NCBI RefSeq assembly: GCF_022385335.1
Contig: NZ_CP092431.1
Location: 5,952,001-6,016,000 of the forward strand
Length of the DNA: 64,000 nt
Direction: 5' to 3'
DNA from: Streptomyces deccanensis
GTDB lineage: Bacteria; Actinomycetota; Actinomycetes; Streptomycetales; Streptomycetaceae
Part shown: positions 25,370 through 35,138 of the stretch, piece by piece
Position numbering within the stretch: the stretch's first letter is position 1
Layout of the letters: each line of letters opens with the position of its first letter
The notes under the pieces: generated by a model
Databases searched by the model: none
Told to the model about the DNA's origin: nothing
The model's input: the letters and a program-made list of their open reading frames with translations, nothing else
Position numbers and translations under genes: made by a program

Positions 25370-25977
25370 CCGCGTTCTTCACCGGGGGTCAGAGCGACCC
25401 GACCGTCCAGCCGGTACCGGCCTCCGTCGTGCAGAAGGTGGACGAGGCCGACACGACCCTGCACAACCCCCGCCGGGCCGTGATCTCCATCGGCTCCAAC
25501 CTCGGCAACCGGCTGGAGAACCTCCAGGGCGCCGTCGACGCCCTGGAGGACACCCCGGGCGTGCGCATCAAGGCCGTGTCGCCGGTGTACGAGACCGAGC
25601 CGTGGGGTGTGGCGCCGGGCAGCCAGCCCTCGTACTTCAACGCGGTGGTGGTCCTGAAGACCACCCTGCCGCCCTCCTCGCTGCTGGAGCGGGCCCAGGC
25701 CGTCGAGGAGGCCTTCCACCGGGTGCGGGACGAGCGGTGGGGCCCGCGCACGCTGGACGTCGACATCGTGGCGTACGCGGACGTCGTCTCCGACGACCCG
25801 GCCCTGACCCTGCCGCACCCGCGCGCGCACGAGCGGGCGTTCGTCCTCGCGCCGTGGCACGACGTGGAGCCGGAGGCCCAGCTCGCCGGCCGCGGTCCGG
25901 TCGCCCTCCTCCTCGACGGCATCACCCGCGAGGGTGTGTCGCCCCGCGCCGACCTGGAACTCCAGCTGCCCGAGTAG
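25366..25977 (+). CDS. folK: 2-amino-4-hydroxy-6-hydroxymethyldihydropteridine pyrophosphokinase
   Basis: A 203-aa kinase transferring pyrophosphate from ATP to 6-hydroxymethyl-dihydropterin, the step feeding FolP. The signatures are ISIGSNLGNRLENLQGAVDAL, VSPVYETEPWG, RWGPRTLDVDIVAYA (catalytic Asp pair) and LPHPRAHERAFVLAPW. The N-terminal about 35 residues before the IGSN motif are longer than in E. coli HppK. The start overlaps the folB stop. The DUF3180 gene follows after 121 bp. Confidence 0.95.
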   Translation: MTAFFTGGQSDPTVQPVPASVVQKVDEADTTLHNPRRAVISIGSNLGNRLENLQGAVDALEDTPGVRIKAVSPVYETEPWGVAPGSQPSYFNAVVVLKTTLPPSSLLERAQAVEEAFHRVRDERWGPRTLDVDIVAYADVVSDDPALTLPHPRAHERAFVLAPWHDVEPEAQLAGRGPVALLLDGITREGVSPRADLELQLPE

Positions 25978-26098
25978 TCGTTAAGGTCTACCGGGTCGGG
26001 ATCATCCCCGACGGCGTCGGGACCACCGGCCGGGCCGACCACCCGGTGCCCGTGGGGCCCGGCGTTCCGTGGACCATCGGGCTCGTCGAAGGGGCATC

Positions 26099-26584
26099 GT
26101 GAAAGAGCTGCGCATCAGGACGCTGGCCGCGGTGTTCGTGGTGGCGGGGGTGCTGTCCTGGGCCGGGGCCCGGCTGTGGAACTCGGTGGACACCCTGCCG
26201 AGCGTCCCGCTGGCCGCTCCCATCGTGCTCGCCCTGATCGCCGTCGTCCTGACGGCCACCGCGCTGTCGCTGCGCAGCCGGCTCAAGGCCCAGCGGGAGC
26301 GCCGGCCGGAGGCGAAGGGCGTCGACCCGCTGATGGCCGCCCGCGCCGTCGTCTTCGGCCAGGCCAGCGCTCTCGTCGCCGCCCTCGTCGCCGGGATGTA
26401 CGGCGGGGTCGGCGTCTTCCTCCTGGAGTCCCTGGAGGTCCCGGCCCGCCGCGACCAGGCCATCTACGCCGGGTTCTCCGTCCTCGCGGGCATCGGCGTC
26501 ATAGTGGCCGCCTTCTTCCTGGAGCGCGTCTGCAAGCTTCCGGAGGACGACGACACGGGCGGCGGGGCGGCGCGGGCGACGTAG
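26099..26584 (+). CDS. DUF3180 integral membrane protein
   Basis: A 161-aa protein with four predicted membrane segments (about 6-24, 38-58, 82-104 and 120-142) and short charged loops. DUF3180 proteins are actinobacterial and nearly always sit directly after folK; their function is unknown. GTG at 26099 follows AAGGGG. It ends 51 bp from the convergent aminoacyltransferase gene. Confidence 0.85.
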   Translation: MKELRIRTLAAVFVVAGVLSWAGARLWNSVDTLPSVPLAAPIVLALIAVVLTATALSLRSRLKAQRERRPEAKGVDPLMAARAVVFGQASALVAALVAGMYGGVGVFLLESLEVPARRDQAIYAGFSVLAGIGVIVAAFFLERVCKLPEDDDTGGGAARAT

Positions 26585-26635
26585 CCGGGCGGGGGAGCGG
26601 GGCGGTGCGGCCGACCCGTGAGCCGGCCGCGCCGT

Positions 26636-28534
26636 TCACGCGGCGCTGCGCGCCGAGTGTTCCGACGAGCGCACCGCGTGGGCGCAGGGGGCCGGAGCCT
26701 TCGCGCGGCGGCGCAGCAGGCGGGGCAGGGCGAGGTTGACGAAGCCCTCGGCCTGCATCGCGGCCAGGCCGATGCGGGGGAGGTCGCGGGACGTGGCGTA
26801 GACGACGAAGCGGGGCTCCCAGCGCGGCCGGAACTTGGCGTTGAACTTGTAGAGGGACTCGATCTGGAACCAGCGCGAGAGGAAGACCAGCAGGCCGCGC
26901 CAGGCGCGCAGCACCGGGCCGGCGCCGATCTTCTCGCCGCGGGCCAGGGCCGAGCGGAACATCGCGAAGTTCAGGGAGACCTGGCGGACGCCCAGGCGGG
27001 GGGCCGCCTGGAGGGCCGCGACGATGAGGAGTTCGTTCATGCCGGGGTCGGCGGAGCGGTCGCGGCGCATCAGGTCCAGCGAGGCGCCGTCCGGCCCCCA
27101 GGGCACGAAGTGGAGAACGGCCTTGAGGTCGCCGTACGGGCCGGGGGTCTCGTCGGCCTTGTGCGCGGTGGCGATGAGACAGTCCCCGTCGCCCGGGTCG
27201 CCGATGCGGCCCAGCGCCATCGAGAAGCCGCGCTCGGTGTCGGTGCCGCGCCAGTCCTCGGCGGCCCGGCGGATCCGGTCCAGCTCGGCCTCCCCGAGGT
27301 CACGGACGCGCCGTACCCGGGTCTCGTAACCGAGGCGCTCGATGCGCTTCACCATTTGACGCACGTTGCGCATCGCACGTCCGGCGAGGGAGAAATCCGC
27401 GACGTCCACCACCGCCTCGTCGCCCAGTTCGAGGGCGTCCAGGCCGGTCTCGCGGGTCCAGACCTCCGCGCCGGTCTCCGAGCAGCCCATGACGGCCGGG
27501 GTCCAGGAGTGGGCCCTGGCCTCGTCCATGAAGCGTTCGATCGCGCCGGGCCAGGCCTCGACGTCGCCGATCGGGTCGCCGCTGGCGAGCATCACCCCGG
27601 AGACGACGCGGTACGTCACCGCCGCCTTGCCGCTCGGGGAGAAGACGACCGCCTTGTCCCGGCGGAGCGCGAAGTGGCCGAGTGAGTCGCGGCCACCGTG
27701 CCGGTCGAGCAGGGCGCGCAGCCGCACCTCGTCGTCGTCGGTGAGGCGGGCCGCCGGGTGTTCGGGGCGGAACGCCAGGTAGATGGTGGTGACGGCGGTC
27801 AGCAGACCGAGGGCGCCGAGCGAGAAGGCCACCGTCCAGGACGTGGAACCGGCGTAGTCGACCGGGCCCTCGAAGCCGAACAGGCCGTAGATGACGTGTT
27901 CGAGCCGGTCGGCGAGGCTCGGGTCGCCCACCATGCGCCCGGGGTGGGCGCTGACGACGACCAGACCGAGGACGATCGAACCGGCGCCCATCAGCACGAA
28001 GTTGGCGAGCGCCCGCCAGCGGCTGGTGGGGTCGGGCAGGGCGCGGAACTCGTCCCGGTGCCGCAGGAGGGGGACGAGCAGCGCGAGCGAGACGAGCACA
28101 CCGACGAGCGAGTGCCGGTAGGTGAACTGGGCGATGGCCCCGGCCGGGAGCAGGACCACGGCCGCGCGCCAGGCCCGCCGTTTGCGCCGGCGCAGACCGT
28201 GGGCGAGCAGGAGCAGCAGGACGCCCACGCTCAGGGACAGCGCCGCCGCGAACGGGCCGAGCGCGCCGGGGAGCACCTCGGCCAGGGCGTGCATACGGCT
28301 GTTGCGGAAGCGGGGGAACACCCCCGCGGCGATGTCCACGAGCCCGACGAGCGTGCAGGCCCTGGCGACCAGGGCGGGCACGGCCTCGGGGCGCGGGCCG
28401 CGCAGTACGCCGCGCAGGGCGCCCTGCATCGCGCCCCGGCGCGCGCCCTTCAGCGGCCGGTCGGCGCTCGGCGCGAGTCGGTCCGACCGGACCGGAACCG
28501 CACCCGACATTTCCCCATCTGTCCTGACAGACAT
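26636..28534 (-). CDS. MprF/LysX-like aminoacyl-phosphatidylglycerol synthase (DUF2156)
   Basis: About 632 aa. The N-terminal half has about seven membrane segments (about 55-290); the C-terminal half (about 300-600) is the DUF2156 GNAT-fold transferase of MprF, with KAVVFSPSGKAAVTYRVVSGVMLASGDPIGD, SLDLMRRD and SLYKFNAKFRPRWEPRF. It resembles the membrane part of actinobacterial LysX but lacks a lysyl-tRNA synthetase domain. MprF enzymes move an amino acid from aminoacyl-tRNA to phosphatidylglycerol and lower surface charge, protecting from cationic peptides. The start is uncertain (ATG at 28585, 28534 or 28510). It is divergent from a secreted-type hydrolase. Confidence 0.85.
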   Translation of the reverse strand: MSVRTDGEMSGAVPVRSDRLAPSADRPLKGARRGAMQGALRGVLRGPRPEAVPALVARACTLVGLVDIAAGVFPRFRNSRMHALAEVLPGALGPFAAALSLSVGVLLLLLAHGLRRRKRRAWRAAVVLLPAGAIAQFTYRHSLVGVLVSLALLVPLLRHRDEFRALPDPTSRWRALANFVLMGAGSIVLGLVVVSAHPGRMVGDPSLADRLEHVIYGLFGFEGPVDYAGSTSWTVAFSLGALGLLTAVTTIYLAFRPEHPAARLTDDDEVRLRALLDRHGGRDSLGHFALRRDKAVVFSPSGKAAVTYRVVSGVMLASGDPIGDVEAWPGAIERFMDEARAHSWTPAVMGCSETGAEVWTRETGLDALELGDEAVVDVADFSLAGRAMRNVRQMVKRIERLGYETRVRRVRDLGEAELDRIRRAAEDWRGTDTERGFSMALGRIGDPGDGDCLIATAHKADETPGPYGDLKAVLHFVPWGPDGASLDLMRRDRSADPGMNELLIVAALQAAPRLGVRQVSLNFAMFRSALARGEKIGAGPVLRAWRGLLVFLSRWFQIESLYKFNAKFRPRWEPRFVVYATSRDLPRIGLAAMQAEGFVNLALPRLLRRRAKAPAPCAHAVRSSEHSARSAA

Positions 28535-28703
28535 CGCATCCCGTAGTTCCGCGAGAGAGCTTGGATCCGGTGCCTTTTCCGGCATCCGGCGACATTGCGC
28601 CCTCTAGGACGGTGCCTCGGCGGGGGAGGTTCACTCTCCATCGGAAAGCTGAACCAAAGGGCAGGGAAAGACAAGGAAAGAAAGGGCGGCGGGCGACGGT
28701 CCG

Positions 28704-29828
28704 ATGGGTCTTACGAGCAACAAGGTGCTGGTGCTGGCGGTGCTCTCCGCCGTGCTGCTGTTCATCGGGACGGTGTGGCTGTGGCCGCGCCTGGCCCGGC
28801 GCGGGTGGCGGGCCGTCAGCGGTCGGATCGTCATACTGCTGGCCACGCAGGTCGCCGTCTTCGTGGCGGTCGGCCTCGCCGCCAACCAGGCCTTCGGCTT
28901 CTACGCCAGCTGGGCCGACCTCCTCGGCAGGGAGACCGGTCAGGGGGTGGTCGTCGACCATGACGGGGTGGAGACCGGGGGCCCGTTGCGGGTCGTCGAC
29001 ACCCAGCAGGTGAACGTGGCGGGCGGCGGGCGTCCCGAGGTCGGCGGCCAGATCCAGAAGGTCGAGATCGTCGGCCGTACGAGCCGGATCGCGAGCCCGG
29101 CGTACGTGTATCTGCCGCCGGAGTACTTCCAGCCCCGGTACCGCACCCGCAGTTTCCCCGCCGCGGTCGTCCTCACCGGCTACCCGGGCACCGCCGAGGC
29201 GCTCATCAAGGGGCTCCACTTTCCGCAGACGGCCCACGCGTTGGCCCGGGACGGGAAGGCCCAGCCGATGATCCTGGTCATGCTGCGGCCGACGGTGGCA
29301 CCACCGCGCGACACCGAGTGCGTGGACGTCCCGGGCGGGCCGCAGACCGAGACGTTCTTCGCCCGGGATCTGCCGGACGCCGTGGGCCACCACTACAGGG
29401 TCGGCAAGAGGCCCGGCAGTTGGGGCGTCATCGGCGACTCGACCGGTGGCTACTGCGCGCTGAAACTCGCCATGCACCACCCCGGGGTGTTCGCCGCCGG
29501 CGCGGGCCTCTCGCCGTACTACAAGGCGCCGATCGACCCGACGACCGGTGATCTCTTCCAAGGGAACAAGACGCTGCGGAACGAGGCGGACCTGTTCTGG
29601 TATCTGAAGCACCGTCCGGCGCCGGACACCTCTCTGCTGGTCACCAGCAGCAAACAGGGGGAGACCAACTACAAGGCCACGCTGAAGTTCATCGAACAGG
29701 TGAAGGAGATCCGGCCGACGCGGATCTCCTCGATCATCCTCGACAGCGGCGGGCACAACTTCAACACGTGGCGCCGGGAGATCCCGGCGACGTTGCAGTG
29801 GGTCAGCGGGCGGTTGAGCGATCGGTGA
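28704..29828 (+). CDS. Membrane-anchored alpha/beta hydrolase (esterase D / Ag85-like)
   Basis: A 374-aa protein with two N-terminal membrane segments (about 7-28 and 40-62), after which the catalytic domain should face outside. The nucleophile is in VIGDSTGGYCALKLA (GxSxG form GDSTG), and the C-terminal His is in DSGGHNFNTWR, giving a triad with a probable Asp between them. The fold class is that of esterase D and mycolyltransferases; streptomycetes have no mycolates. It is divergent from an MprF-like synthase, which suggests aminoacyl-lipid hydrolysis as one possible role. The ATG has only a distant purine-rich site. Confidence 0.85.
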   Translation: MGLTSNKVLVLAVLSAVLLFIGTVWLWPRLARRGWRAVSGRIVILLATQVAVFVAVGLAANQAFGFYASWADLLGRETGQGVVVDHDGVETGGPLRVVDTQQVNVAGGGRPEVGGQIQKVEIVGRTSRIASPAYVYLPPEYFQPRYRTRSFPAAVVLTGYPGTAEALIKGLHFPQTAHALARDGKAQPMILVMLRPTVAPPRDTECVDVPGGPQTETFFARDLPDAVGHHYRVGKRPGSWGVIGDSTGGYCALKLAMHHPGVFAAGAGLSPYYKAPIDPTTGDLFQGNKTLRNEADLFWYLKHRPAPDTSLLVTSSKQGETNYKATLKFIEQVKEIRPTRISSIILDSGGHNFNTWRREIPATLQWVSGRLSDR

Positions 29829-30145
29829 AGTCGGCCGGTTGACGGGCGGGGCGGTCACGGTCCGGCGACGGGGCGGCGACGAGTTCGGTAACGGTTCGGG
29901 GGTGGCTCCGGGGCGAGTTCGGGGCGCGTTCGGCAATTCGGGGAATTCGGCGGCGGGGAAAGAGACGGATGCGGCCAAGGCGTATCCGGATTCAATGAGG
30001 TTGATCCAGTCGAGGAGTCGCCGGTGGGCGCATTGCCGCCCCCGCGGCGGGCACGCTTGTGAAGGCGTGTGAGAGGTGAGAGGGGCGGCTGAGTTTTTGC
30101 GGCCCGGGGCACCATCATTCGCCTACGCGCGGTAAGTTTCTGGCC
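29829..30145 (+). promoter_or_regulatory. Gene-free region upstream of the coiled-coil membrane protein
   Basis: 317 bp with no convincing gene. TAAGTT at 30133-30138 sits seven bases before the ATG and could be the -10 of a leaderless transcript, but no -35 match was found. Confidence 0.3.
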
Positions 30146-31894
30146 ATGCCACGTGGACGTCACCGCCATTCACCGCCTCTGCACAGGCTGCTGCCCCCCA
30201 CGGCGATCGCAGGCGTCTCGCTCGTCTGCGCCCTTGGGCCATGGATGTTCTCCGAACCGTCGGTGCTGCGGGTCACCGCCGCCGTCGCAGCGGCGACCGC
30301 GGCCGTGGGCGCGGCGGTCATGCGCCGCTGGGACGTCGAGGCGGGCAAACGCGTCGCCGACCTCACGCGCGCGCGGGCGAGCGACGAGTGGCGTCACGAG
30401 GAGAAGGTCGCCGAACTGGAGACCGACCTCGACGAGTCCCGTGAGCTGCGCACCAAGCTGGAGCACAAGCTTCGCGCCAAGCGCACCGAACTGGCCAACC
30501 TCCGCAACGAGCACGCGGCGCTGCTGCGGCGCTATGCCACCGCCGAGACCGAGCGGGCCAGCGCCCTGGAGGGCCGCCGTCTGCTGGAGATCGAGGCGAC
30601 CGGCCCCGAGGACGCGCGGGCGCTGCCGGCGGCCGACGCGGACGCGGGTGACGGCGACGGCGACAGGGCCACGGCGGCGTCCCGGACCTCTACGGTGCCG
30701 CCCCAGGGGGTGCCTGTGCAGGGTGCGCCCTGGGCCTCGTGGGAGACGGCGTCCAAGGCCGCGGCGGCGAAGGCGGCGGCACGGGACGCTACGGGCGGGG
30801 CGGGTACGGGGACTTCGGCCGAAAAGGGTGCGGAGGGCGACGCCAAGGCGGAGAAGTCGGTCACCTCGGTGTTCTCGCCGACCGGTTCGTCTCTCTTCCT
30901 GCGCGCGAACTCGGCGTTGGACCGGATCATCACGCAGCGGGGCGCGGAGGAGGCCGGGGCGGACGAGGAGGGTGCCGCCGAGTCCGTAGCGACCGGGGCC
31001 GAGGAGGAGACCGCGTCCGAGGGCTTCGAACCCGAGGGGTCCGACTCCGGGGACTCCAGCGCTGAGGAGCCCAGCACCGAGCACTCCAGCACGGAGGCCG
31101 GGGGCGAGCCCGCCGGTGATCCGGTCGCTGAGCCGAGCGATGAGCCGTCCGAAGAGCTCATCGGCGAATCGGTGGACGAACTGGGGGGCGAGCCGGTCGA
31201 GACGTCCACCGAGCCCGCTCCGTCCACCGAGCCCGCCGATGAAACGGCCAAGGGGGAGGGGGCGAAGGGGAGCGGTTCCCCGAAGGGTCCTTCTCCCAAG
31301 GGTGATCCGGACGGGCCGACGGACGGGGGCACGCGGCAGGGACGTTCCGCCGAGGCGGAGGAGGAGCCGGTTCCGGTGCTCACCGCCGAGGAGGGCGACG
31401 CGGTGGGGAGGTCGGCGGCGCCCCAGGGGCACGAGCGCGCGGCCGGTGGCCCCGTACCCGTGGCGGCCGCGCCGGCCGACTCGACGGGGGTCGGGGAGTT
31501 GACCCGCGTGGCGCCCTCGGGCCGTGTGGAGCACGGACAGCAGGCGGGGCCGGTGGTGCAGGCGGCGCTGCCCGCGCTTCCGCCGGCCGGTCACTTCACG
31601 GTGCCCACGGCCGTGGCGGTCGTTCCGGCGGCGCCGCAGCGGAAGACGGCCGTCGAGGGAGGGTTCGACTTCTTCGGTACGCAGAAGGAGGCGGACGCCC
31701 TGGACGCCGTACAGAACGAGGACCTCGCGGACGTGGTCGGCCAGGAGGCGCTCGCGCTCCACAAGGCCGAGTCGGAGGCCCGGTTCAAGCGCGCCGACGA
31801 GGCCGCCCGAGGCATCGGCCAGGTCATCGACCTCACGGCGCACGACGAGACGGAACAGATCGACCTCCAGGGACTGCGCACGGCGGCGTCCTAG
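30146..31894 (+). CDS. Membrane-anchored coiled-coil protein with long acidic region
   Basis: A 582-aa protein not assigned to a characterised family. Two hydrophobic segments (about 18-35 and 41-59) are followed by a heptad-rich coiled coil (about 62-150, KVAELETDLDESRELRTKLE). Then comes a low-complexity stretch of about 280 residues rich in Ala, Glu, Ser and Pro (about 160-450), and a C-terminal conserved-looking block (about 515-582) containing GGFDFFGTQKEADALD, LHKAESEARFKRADEAARGIGQVIDLT and a final ETEQIDLQGLRTAAS. The layout suggests a scaffold or cell-division-type protein with a terminal interaction domain, but that is inference. Confidence 0.75.
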   Translation: MPRGRHRHSPPLHRLLPPTAIAGVSLVCALGPWMFSEPSVLRVTAAVAAATAAVGAAVMRRWDVEAGKRVADLTRARASDEWRHEEKVAELETDLDESRELRTKLEHKLRAKRTELANLRNEHAALLRRYATAETERASALEGRRLLEIEATGPEDARALPAADADAGDGDGDRATAASRTSTVPPQGVPVQGAPWASWETASKAAAAKAAARDATGGAGTGTSAEKGAEGDAKAEKSVTSVFSPTGSSLFLRANSALDRIITQRGAEEAGADEEGAAESVATGAEEETASEGFEPEGSDSGDSSAEEPSTEHSSTEAGGEPAGDPVAEPSDEPSEELIGESVDELGGEPVETSTEPAPSTEPADETAKGEGAKGSGSPKGPSPKGDPDGPTDGGTRQGRSAEAEEEPVPVLTAEEGDAVGRSAAPQGHERAAGGPVPVAAAPADSTGVGELTRVAPSGRVEHGQQAGPVVQAALPALPPAGHFTVPTAVAVVPAAPQRKTAVEGGFDFFGTQKEADALDAVQNEDLADVVGQEALALHKAESEARFKRADEAARGIGQVIDLTAHDETEQIDLQGLRTAAS

Positions 31895-31921
31895 CCGACG
31901 GAGGTCACCGCGTCCCCCTTG

Positions 31922-31951
31922 CGGCCGCCCACCCCTTCTGGTGGGCGGCCG
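31922..31951. terminator. Bidirectional terminator
   Basis: Perfect 12-bp stem CGGCCGCCCACC / GGTGGGCGGCCG with a 6-nt loop, between convergent genes. Confidence 0.8.
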
Positions 31952-32049
31952 TAGGTCTGTCCGGGCGGTTCAGGATCTCCCCGCCCCGGCAGACACCGGC
32001 TTCCTGATGCGCGCCCCATCCCCGCCAAGTCCCCCGTCCCCGCCGTGTC

Positions 32050-33420
32050 CTACGCCATCCACCGGTCCGGCAGCGCCTCCCGGCGGCCCGTTCGGGAGCG
32101 TTCCGCCTGGGCCCGCAGCAGGGCCGCCGCCTCGTCCGCGTCGCGCAGTCGCGCCGTCACCGTCTTGTTGGCGCCGGTGTCGACGTGCACGTCGGCGAGC
32201 CGCTTGTGCCGCTTCCAGGGCCCCTGGGACAGCCGCACGCTCTGCACCTTCGCATGCGGTACGAGGTCGAGCCGGCGGCGCAGCAGCCCGTGCCGCGCCG
32301 CGAACACCTTGTCGTCGACGGCCAGCCCGTACCCCCGCCACCACCACGGCACGCACCATCGCGCGCGCCCCGGCGGCCGTACGAGCGCCGTCGCGCCCGG
32401 CACGTCCACCCCCGGCAGCACCCGCGCGATCACCGACTCGGCCACCTCACGCGGCGCGACCGGCAGCAGGACGGAGTTGGTCGAGCCCGCCACGTCCAGC
32501 TCGACCCGGACCCACCCGCGGCGCCGCCACAACAGCGGTTCGACGAGGCGCACGGTCTGCACGCGCCCGGGCGGCACCGTCTCGTGGGCCCGGTCGAGGA
32601 GCCCGTGGTCGATGCGGAGCCCGTCGGGGGAGTCGCCCACCGTCCAGTCGTACTCCGCGACGAACCGTCCCACGCTGCTCGCCCCGGCGGCGCCGAGGAG
32701 CGGCAGCGCGGTCGCGAGGACGGTCCACACGCTCTCCGTGGCGAACCACAGCACGGACGGGACGACGACCGCGGCCACCAAGGTCCCCCACGTGGCGCCG
32801 GTCAGGACGAGGGACATCGCCAGCACGCCCGCCGGGACCTTCAGCAACTGCCGTACGGGCGCCTCGCCGACCTCGTGCGCGGTGTCCGGCGCGAAACCGG
32901 CCGCGCGGGCCAGGAGTTCGGCCCGCAGCGCGCCGGCGTGCGCCTCGCCGAGATACGCCAGCTCGTCCTTCTTGTCGGTGCCGACGACATCGAGTCTGAG
33001 TTTGGCCACGCCCACGATCCGGGCCAGCAGCGGGCGGGTGACGTCGATGGCCTGAATGCGTTCGAGACGGATGTGGGCCGTGCGGCGGAACAACAGGCCC
33101 GTACGGATGCGCAGTTCGCTGTCCGTCACCGCGAAGTGGGTGAACCACCAGGTCAGGAAGCCGTAGAGAGCGGCGGCCGGGAGGAACACCGCGAGCCCGA
33201 TCAGCAGGGTCGTCGTGTCGAGCCGCAGCAGCTGCCGCTGTGCGCCGTCCGGATCGTGCACCCCCCATCCGATCAGTACGGCCACCGGTGCCCAGGCCCG
33301 CCGCAACGGCGTCACCGGATGCAGCCGATGCTCGACGACCGGCTTCTCCGCCCCCGCTCCGTCGACCCCCACCGCGTCGTCCCCCAGCGCCCCGCCCGCG
33401 TCCTGTGCCGACACCGTCAC
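32050..33420 (-). CDS. Bacterial PH-domain (bPH2/YdbT-like) membrane protein
   Basis: A 456-aa protein with paired membrane hairpins (about 56-80, 188-225 and 240-265) and repeated bacterial PH-like domains. These show as [32 protein letters not shown] (split here: start at about 92), [18 protein letters not shown] and [32 protein letters not shown]. It resembles Bacillus YdbT, whose operon confers bacteriocin tolerance; function in Streptomyces is unknown. GTG at 33420 overlaps the stop of the upstream partner (GTGA), so the two are translationally coupled. Confidence 0.85.
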   Translation of the reverse strand: MTVSAQDAGGALGDDAVGVDGAGAEKPVVEHRLHPVTPLRRAWAPVAVLIGWGVHDPDGAQRQLLRLDTTTLLIGLAVFLPAAALYGFLTWWFTHFAVTDSELRIRTGLLFRRTAHIRLERIQAIDVTRPLLARIVGVAKLRLDVVGTDKKDELAYLGEAHAGALRAELLARAAGFAPDTAHEVGEAPVRQLLKVPAGVLAMSLVLTGATWGTLVAAVVVPSVLWFATESVWTVLATALPLLGAAGASSVGRFVAEYDWTVGDSPDGLRIDHGLLDRAHETVPPGRVQTVRLVEPLLWRRRGWVRVELDVAGSTNSVLLPVAPREVAESVIARVLPGVDVPGATALVRPPGRARWCVPWWWRGYGLAVDDKVFAARHGLLRRRLDLVPHAKVQSVRLSQGPWKRHKRLADVHVDTGANKTVTARLRDADEAAALLRAQAERSRTGRREALPDRWMA

Positions 33421-33932
33421 AGCCCCGCCGATCGGGCCTCGCCCAGCTGGGTCAGGTGGTCGCGCAGGCGTTCCGCCTCGGCCGGGTCGAGGCCCGGGAT
33501 GCAGGCGTCCGTGGCGGCCGCGGCCGTGTGCAGCTGCACGCTCGCCAGGTTGAAGTGCCGCTCGACGGGACCGGAGGTCACCTCGACCAGCTGCATGCGC
33601 CCGTACGGCACCACGGTCTCCTCGCGCCAGAGCACGCCTCGGCTGATCAGCAGGTCGTCGGCCCGTTCGGCGTACCGCCACGACCGCCAGTTGCGGCCCA
33701 GCATCGACCACCCCCAGAGCAGCAGCCCCAGGGGCAGAAGCGCGAACGCCGCCCACGGCGGCCCCGCCAGCCAGCCCAGCAGGGCGGCCGTACCGGCGGT
33801 GATCGGCACCAGCCACACCACCAGCAGCAGCCGTCTCATCCGCAGCAGGCCGGGCGGCAGGCCCGTCCAGACCGGCTCGTCCTCCGCCGGTCCGGCGCCG
33901 TCCTCGAAGGTCCCCAAGCTCCCCGTCTCCAT
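33417..33932 (-). CDS. Bacterial PH-domain (bPH2/YdbS-like) membrane protein
   Basis: A 171-aa partner of the YdbT-like protein. Two adjacent membrane segments (about 33-72) are followed by a single PH-like domain with [32 protein letters not shown] and a C-terminal [22 protein letters not shown], the usual YdbS pattern. The first gene of a two-gene operon. ATG at 33932 lies 31 bp from the divergent nuoD2 start, so promoters overlap with the start region. Confidence 0.85.
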   Translation of the reverse strand: METGSLGTFEDGAGPAEDEPVWTGLPPGLLRMRRLLLVVWLVPITAGTAALLGWLAGPPWAAFALLPLGLLLWGWSMLGRNWRSWRYAERADDLLISRGVLWREETVVPYGRMQLVEVTSGPVERHFNLASVQLHTAAAATDACIPGLDPAEAERLRDHLTQLGEARSAGL

Positions 33933-33963
33933 TCCGAAAGCGTACGTACGACAGACTGTGCCC

Positions 33964-35124
33964 ATGACCCCCCCGACGGAGACCCGAGAGACGACGGTCG
34001 GTATCGGCGGTGCCGCCGAGAGCACGGACATGGTGCTGAACATCGGCCCGCAACATCCGTCCACGCACGGCGTGCTGCGGCTTCGGCTGGTCCTCGACGG
34101 CGAGCGCATCCAGCACGCCGAGCCGGTGATCGGCTATATGCACCGGGGCGCGGAGAAGCTCTTCGAGGCGCGTGACTACCGCCAGATCATCATGCTCGCC
34201 AACCGCCACGACTGGCTCTCCGCCTTCTCCAACGAACTCGGCGTCGTCCTCGGCGTCGAACGCATGCTCGGCATGGAGGTCCCGGAGCGCGCGGTCTGGA
34301 TGCGCACGCTCCTCGCCGAGCTGAACCGGGTCCTGAACCACCTGATGTTCCTCGGCTCGTACCCGCTGGAGCTCGGCGGCATCACCCCGGTCTTCTACGC
34401 CTTCCGGGAGCGCGAGGAGCTCCAGAACGTGATGGAGGAGATCTCCGGCGGGCGGATGCACTACATGTTCAACCGGGTGGGCGGTCTGAAGGAGGACCTG
34501 CCGGCGGGGTGGACCGCACGCGCGCGTGCGGCCGTCGCCGACGTCCGCTCCCGGATGGACGTCTTCGACGACCTGGTGCTCGGCAACGAGATCTTCCGGG
34601 GGCGTACGCGGGACGTGGGCGTCCTCACGCCGGAGACCGTGCACGCGTACGGGGTCAGCGGCCCGATCGCCCGCGCCTCCGGTGTCGACTTCGACCTGCG
34701 CCGCGACGAGCCGTACCTGGCGTACGGCGACCTCCAGGACGTCCTGCGGGTCGTCACCCGGGACGAGGGCGACTGCCTCGCCCGCTTCGAGTGCCTGCTG
34801 GAGCAGACGCACAACGCCCTCGCCCTCGCCGACGCCTGCCTGGACCGGCTGGCCGACCTCCCGCCCGGCCCCGTCAACCAGCGTCTGCCGAAGGTCCTCA
34901 AGGCCCCCGAGGGGCACACCTACGCCTGGACCGAGAACCCCCTCGGCATCAACGGCTACTACCTCGTCAGCAAGGGCGAGAAGACCCCGTACCGCCTCAA
35001 GCTCCGCTCCGCCTCGTACAACAACATCCAGGCCCTCACGGAACTGCTGCCGGGCACGCTGGTGGCCGACATGGTGGCGATCCTGGGCTCGCTGTTCTTC
35101 GTGGTGGGGGACATCGACAAGTAG
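33964..35124 (+). CDS. nuoD2: Orphan NADH-quinone oxidoreductase subunit D homologue
   Basis: A 386-aa homologue of the 49-kDa (NuoD/NDUFS2) subunit of complex I, which helps form the quinone site. Conserved motifs include [14 protein letters not shown] (about 26-39), [27 protein letters not shown] and the C-terminal LAVGDIDK-like FFVVGDIDK. It stands outside any nuo operon; the main 14-gene nuo cluster is not in this window. Its neighbour, tail-to-tail 14 bp away, is a MidA/NDUFAF7-like methyltransferase. ATG at 33964; no strong ribosome site. Confidence 0.92.
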   Translation: MTPPTETRETTVGIGGAAESTDMVLNIGPQHPSTHGVLRLRLVLDGERIQHAEPVIGYMHRGAEKLFEARDYRQIIMLANRHDWLSAFSNELGVVLGVERMLGMEVPERAVWMRTLLAELNRVLNHLMFLGSYPLELGGITPVFYAFREREELQNVMEEISGGRMHYMFNRVGGLKEDLPAGWTARARAAVADVRSRMDVFDDLVLGNEIFRGRTRDVGVLTPETVHAYGVSGPIARASGVDFDLRRDEPYLAYGDLQDVLRVVTRDEGDCLARFECLLEQTHNALALADACLDRLADLPPGPVNQRLPKVLKAPEGHTYAWTENPLGINGYYLVSKGEKTPYRLKLRSASYNNIQALTELLPGTLVADMVAILGSLFFVVGDIDK

Positions 35125-35138
35125 GGCGGCCTGCCTTC

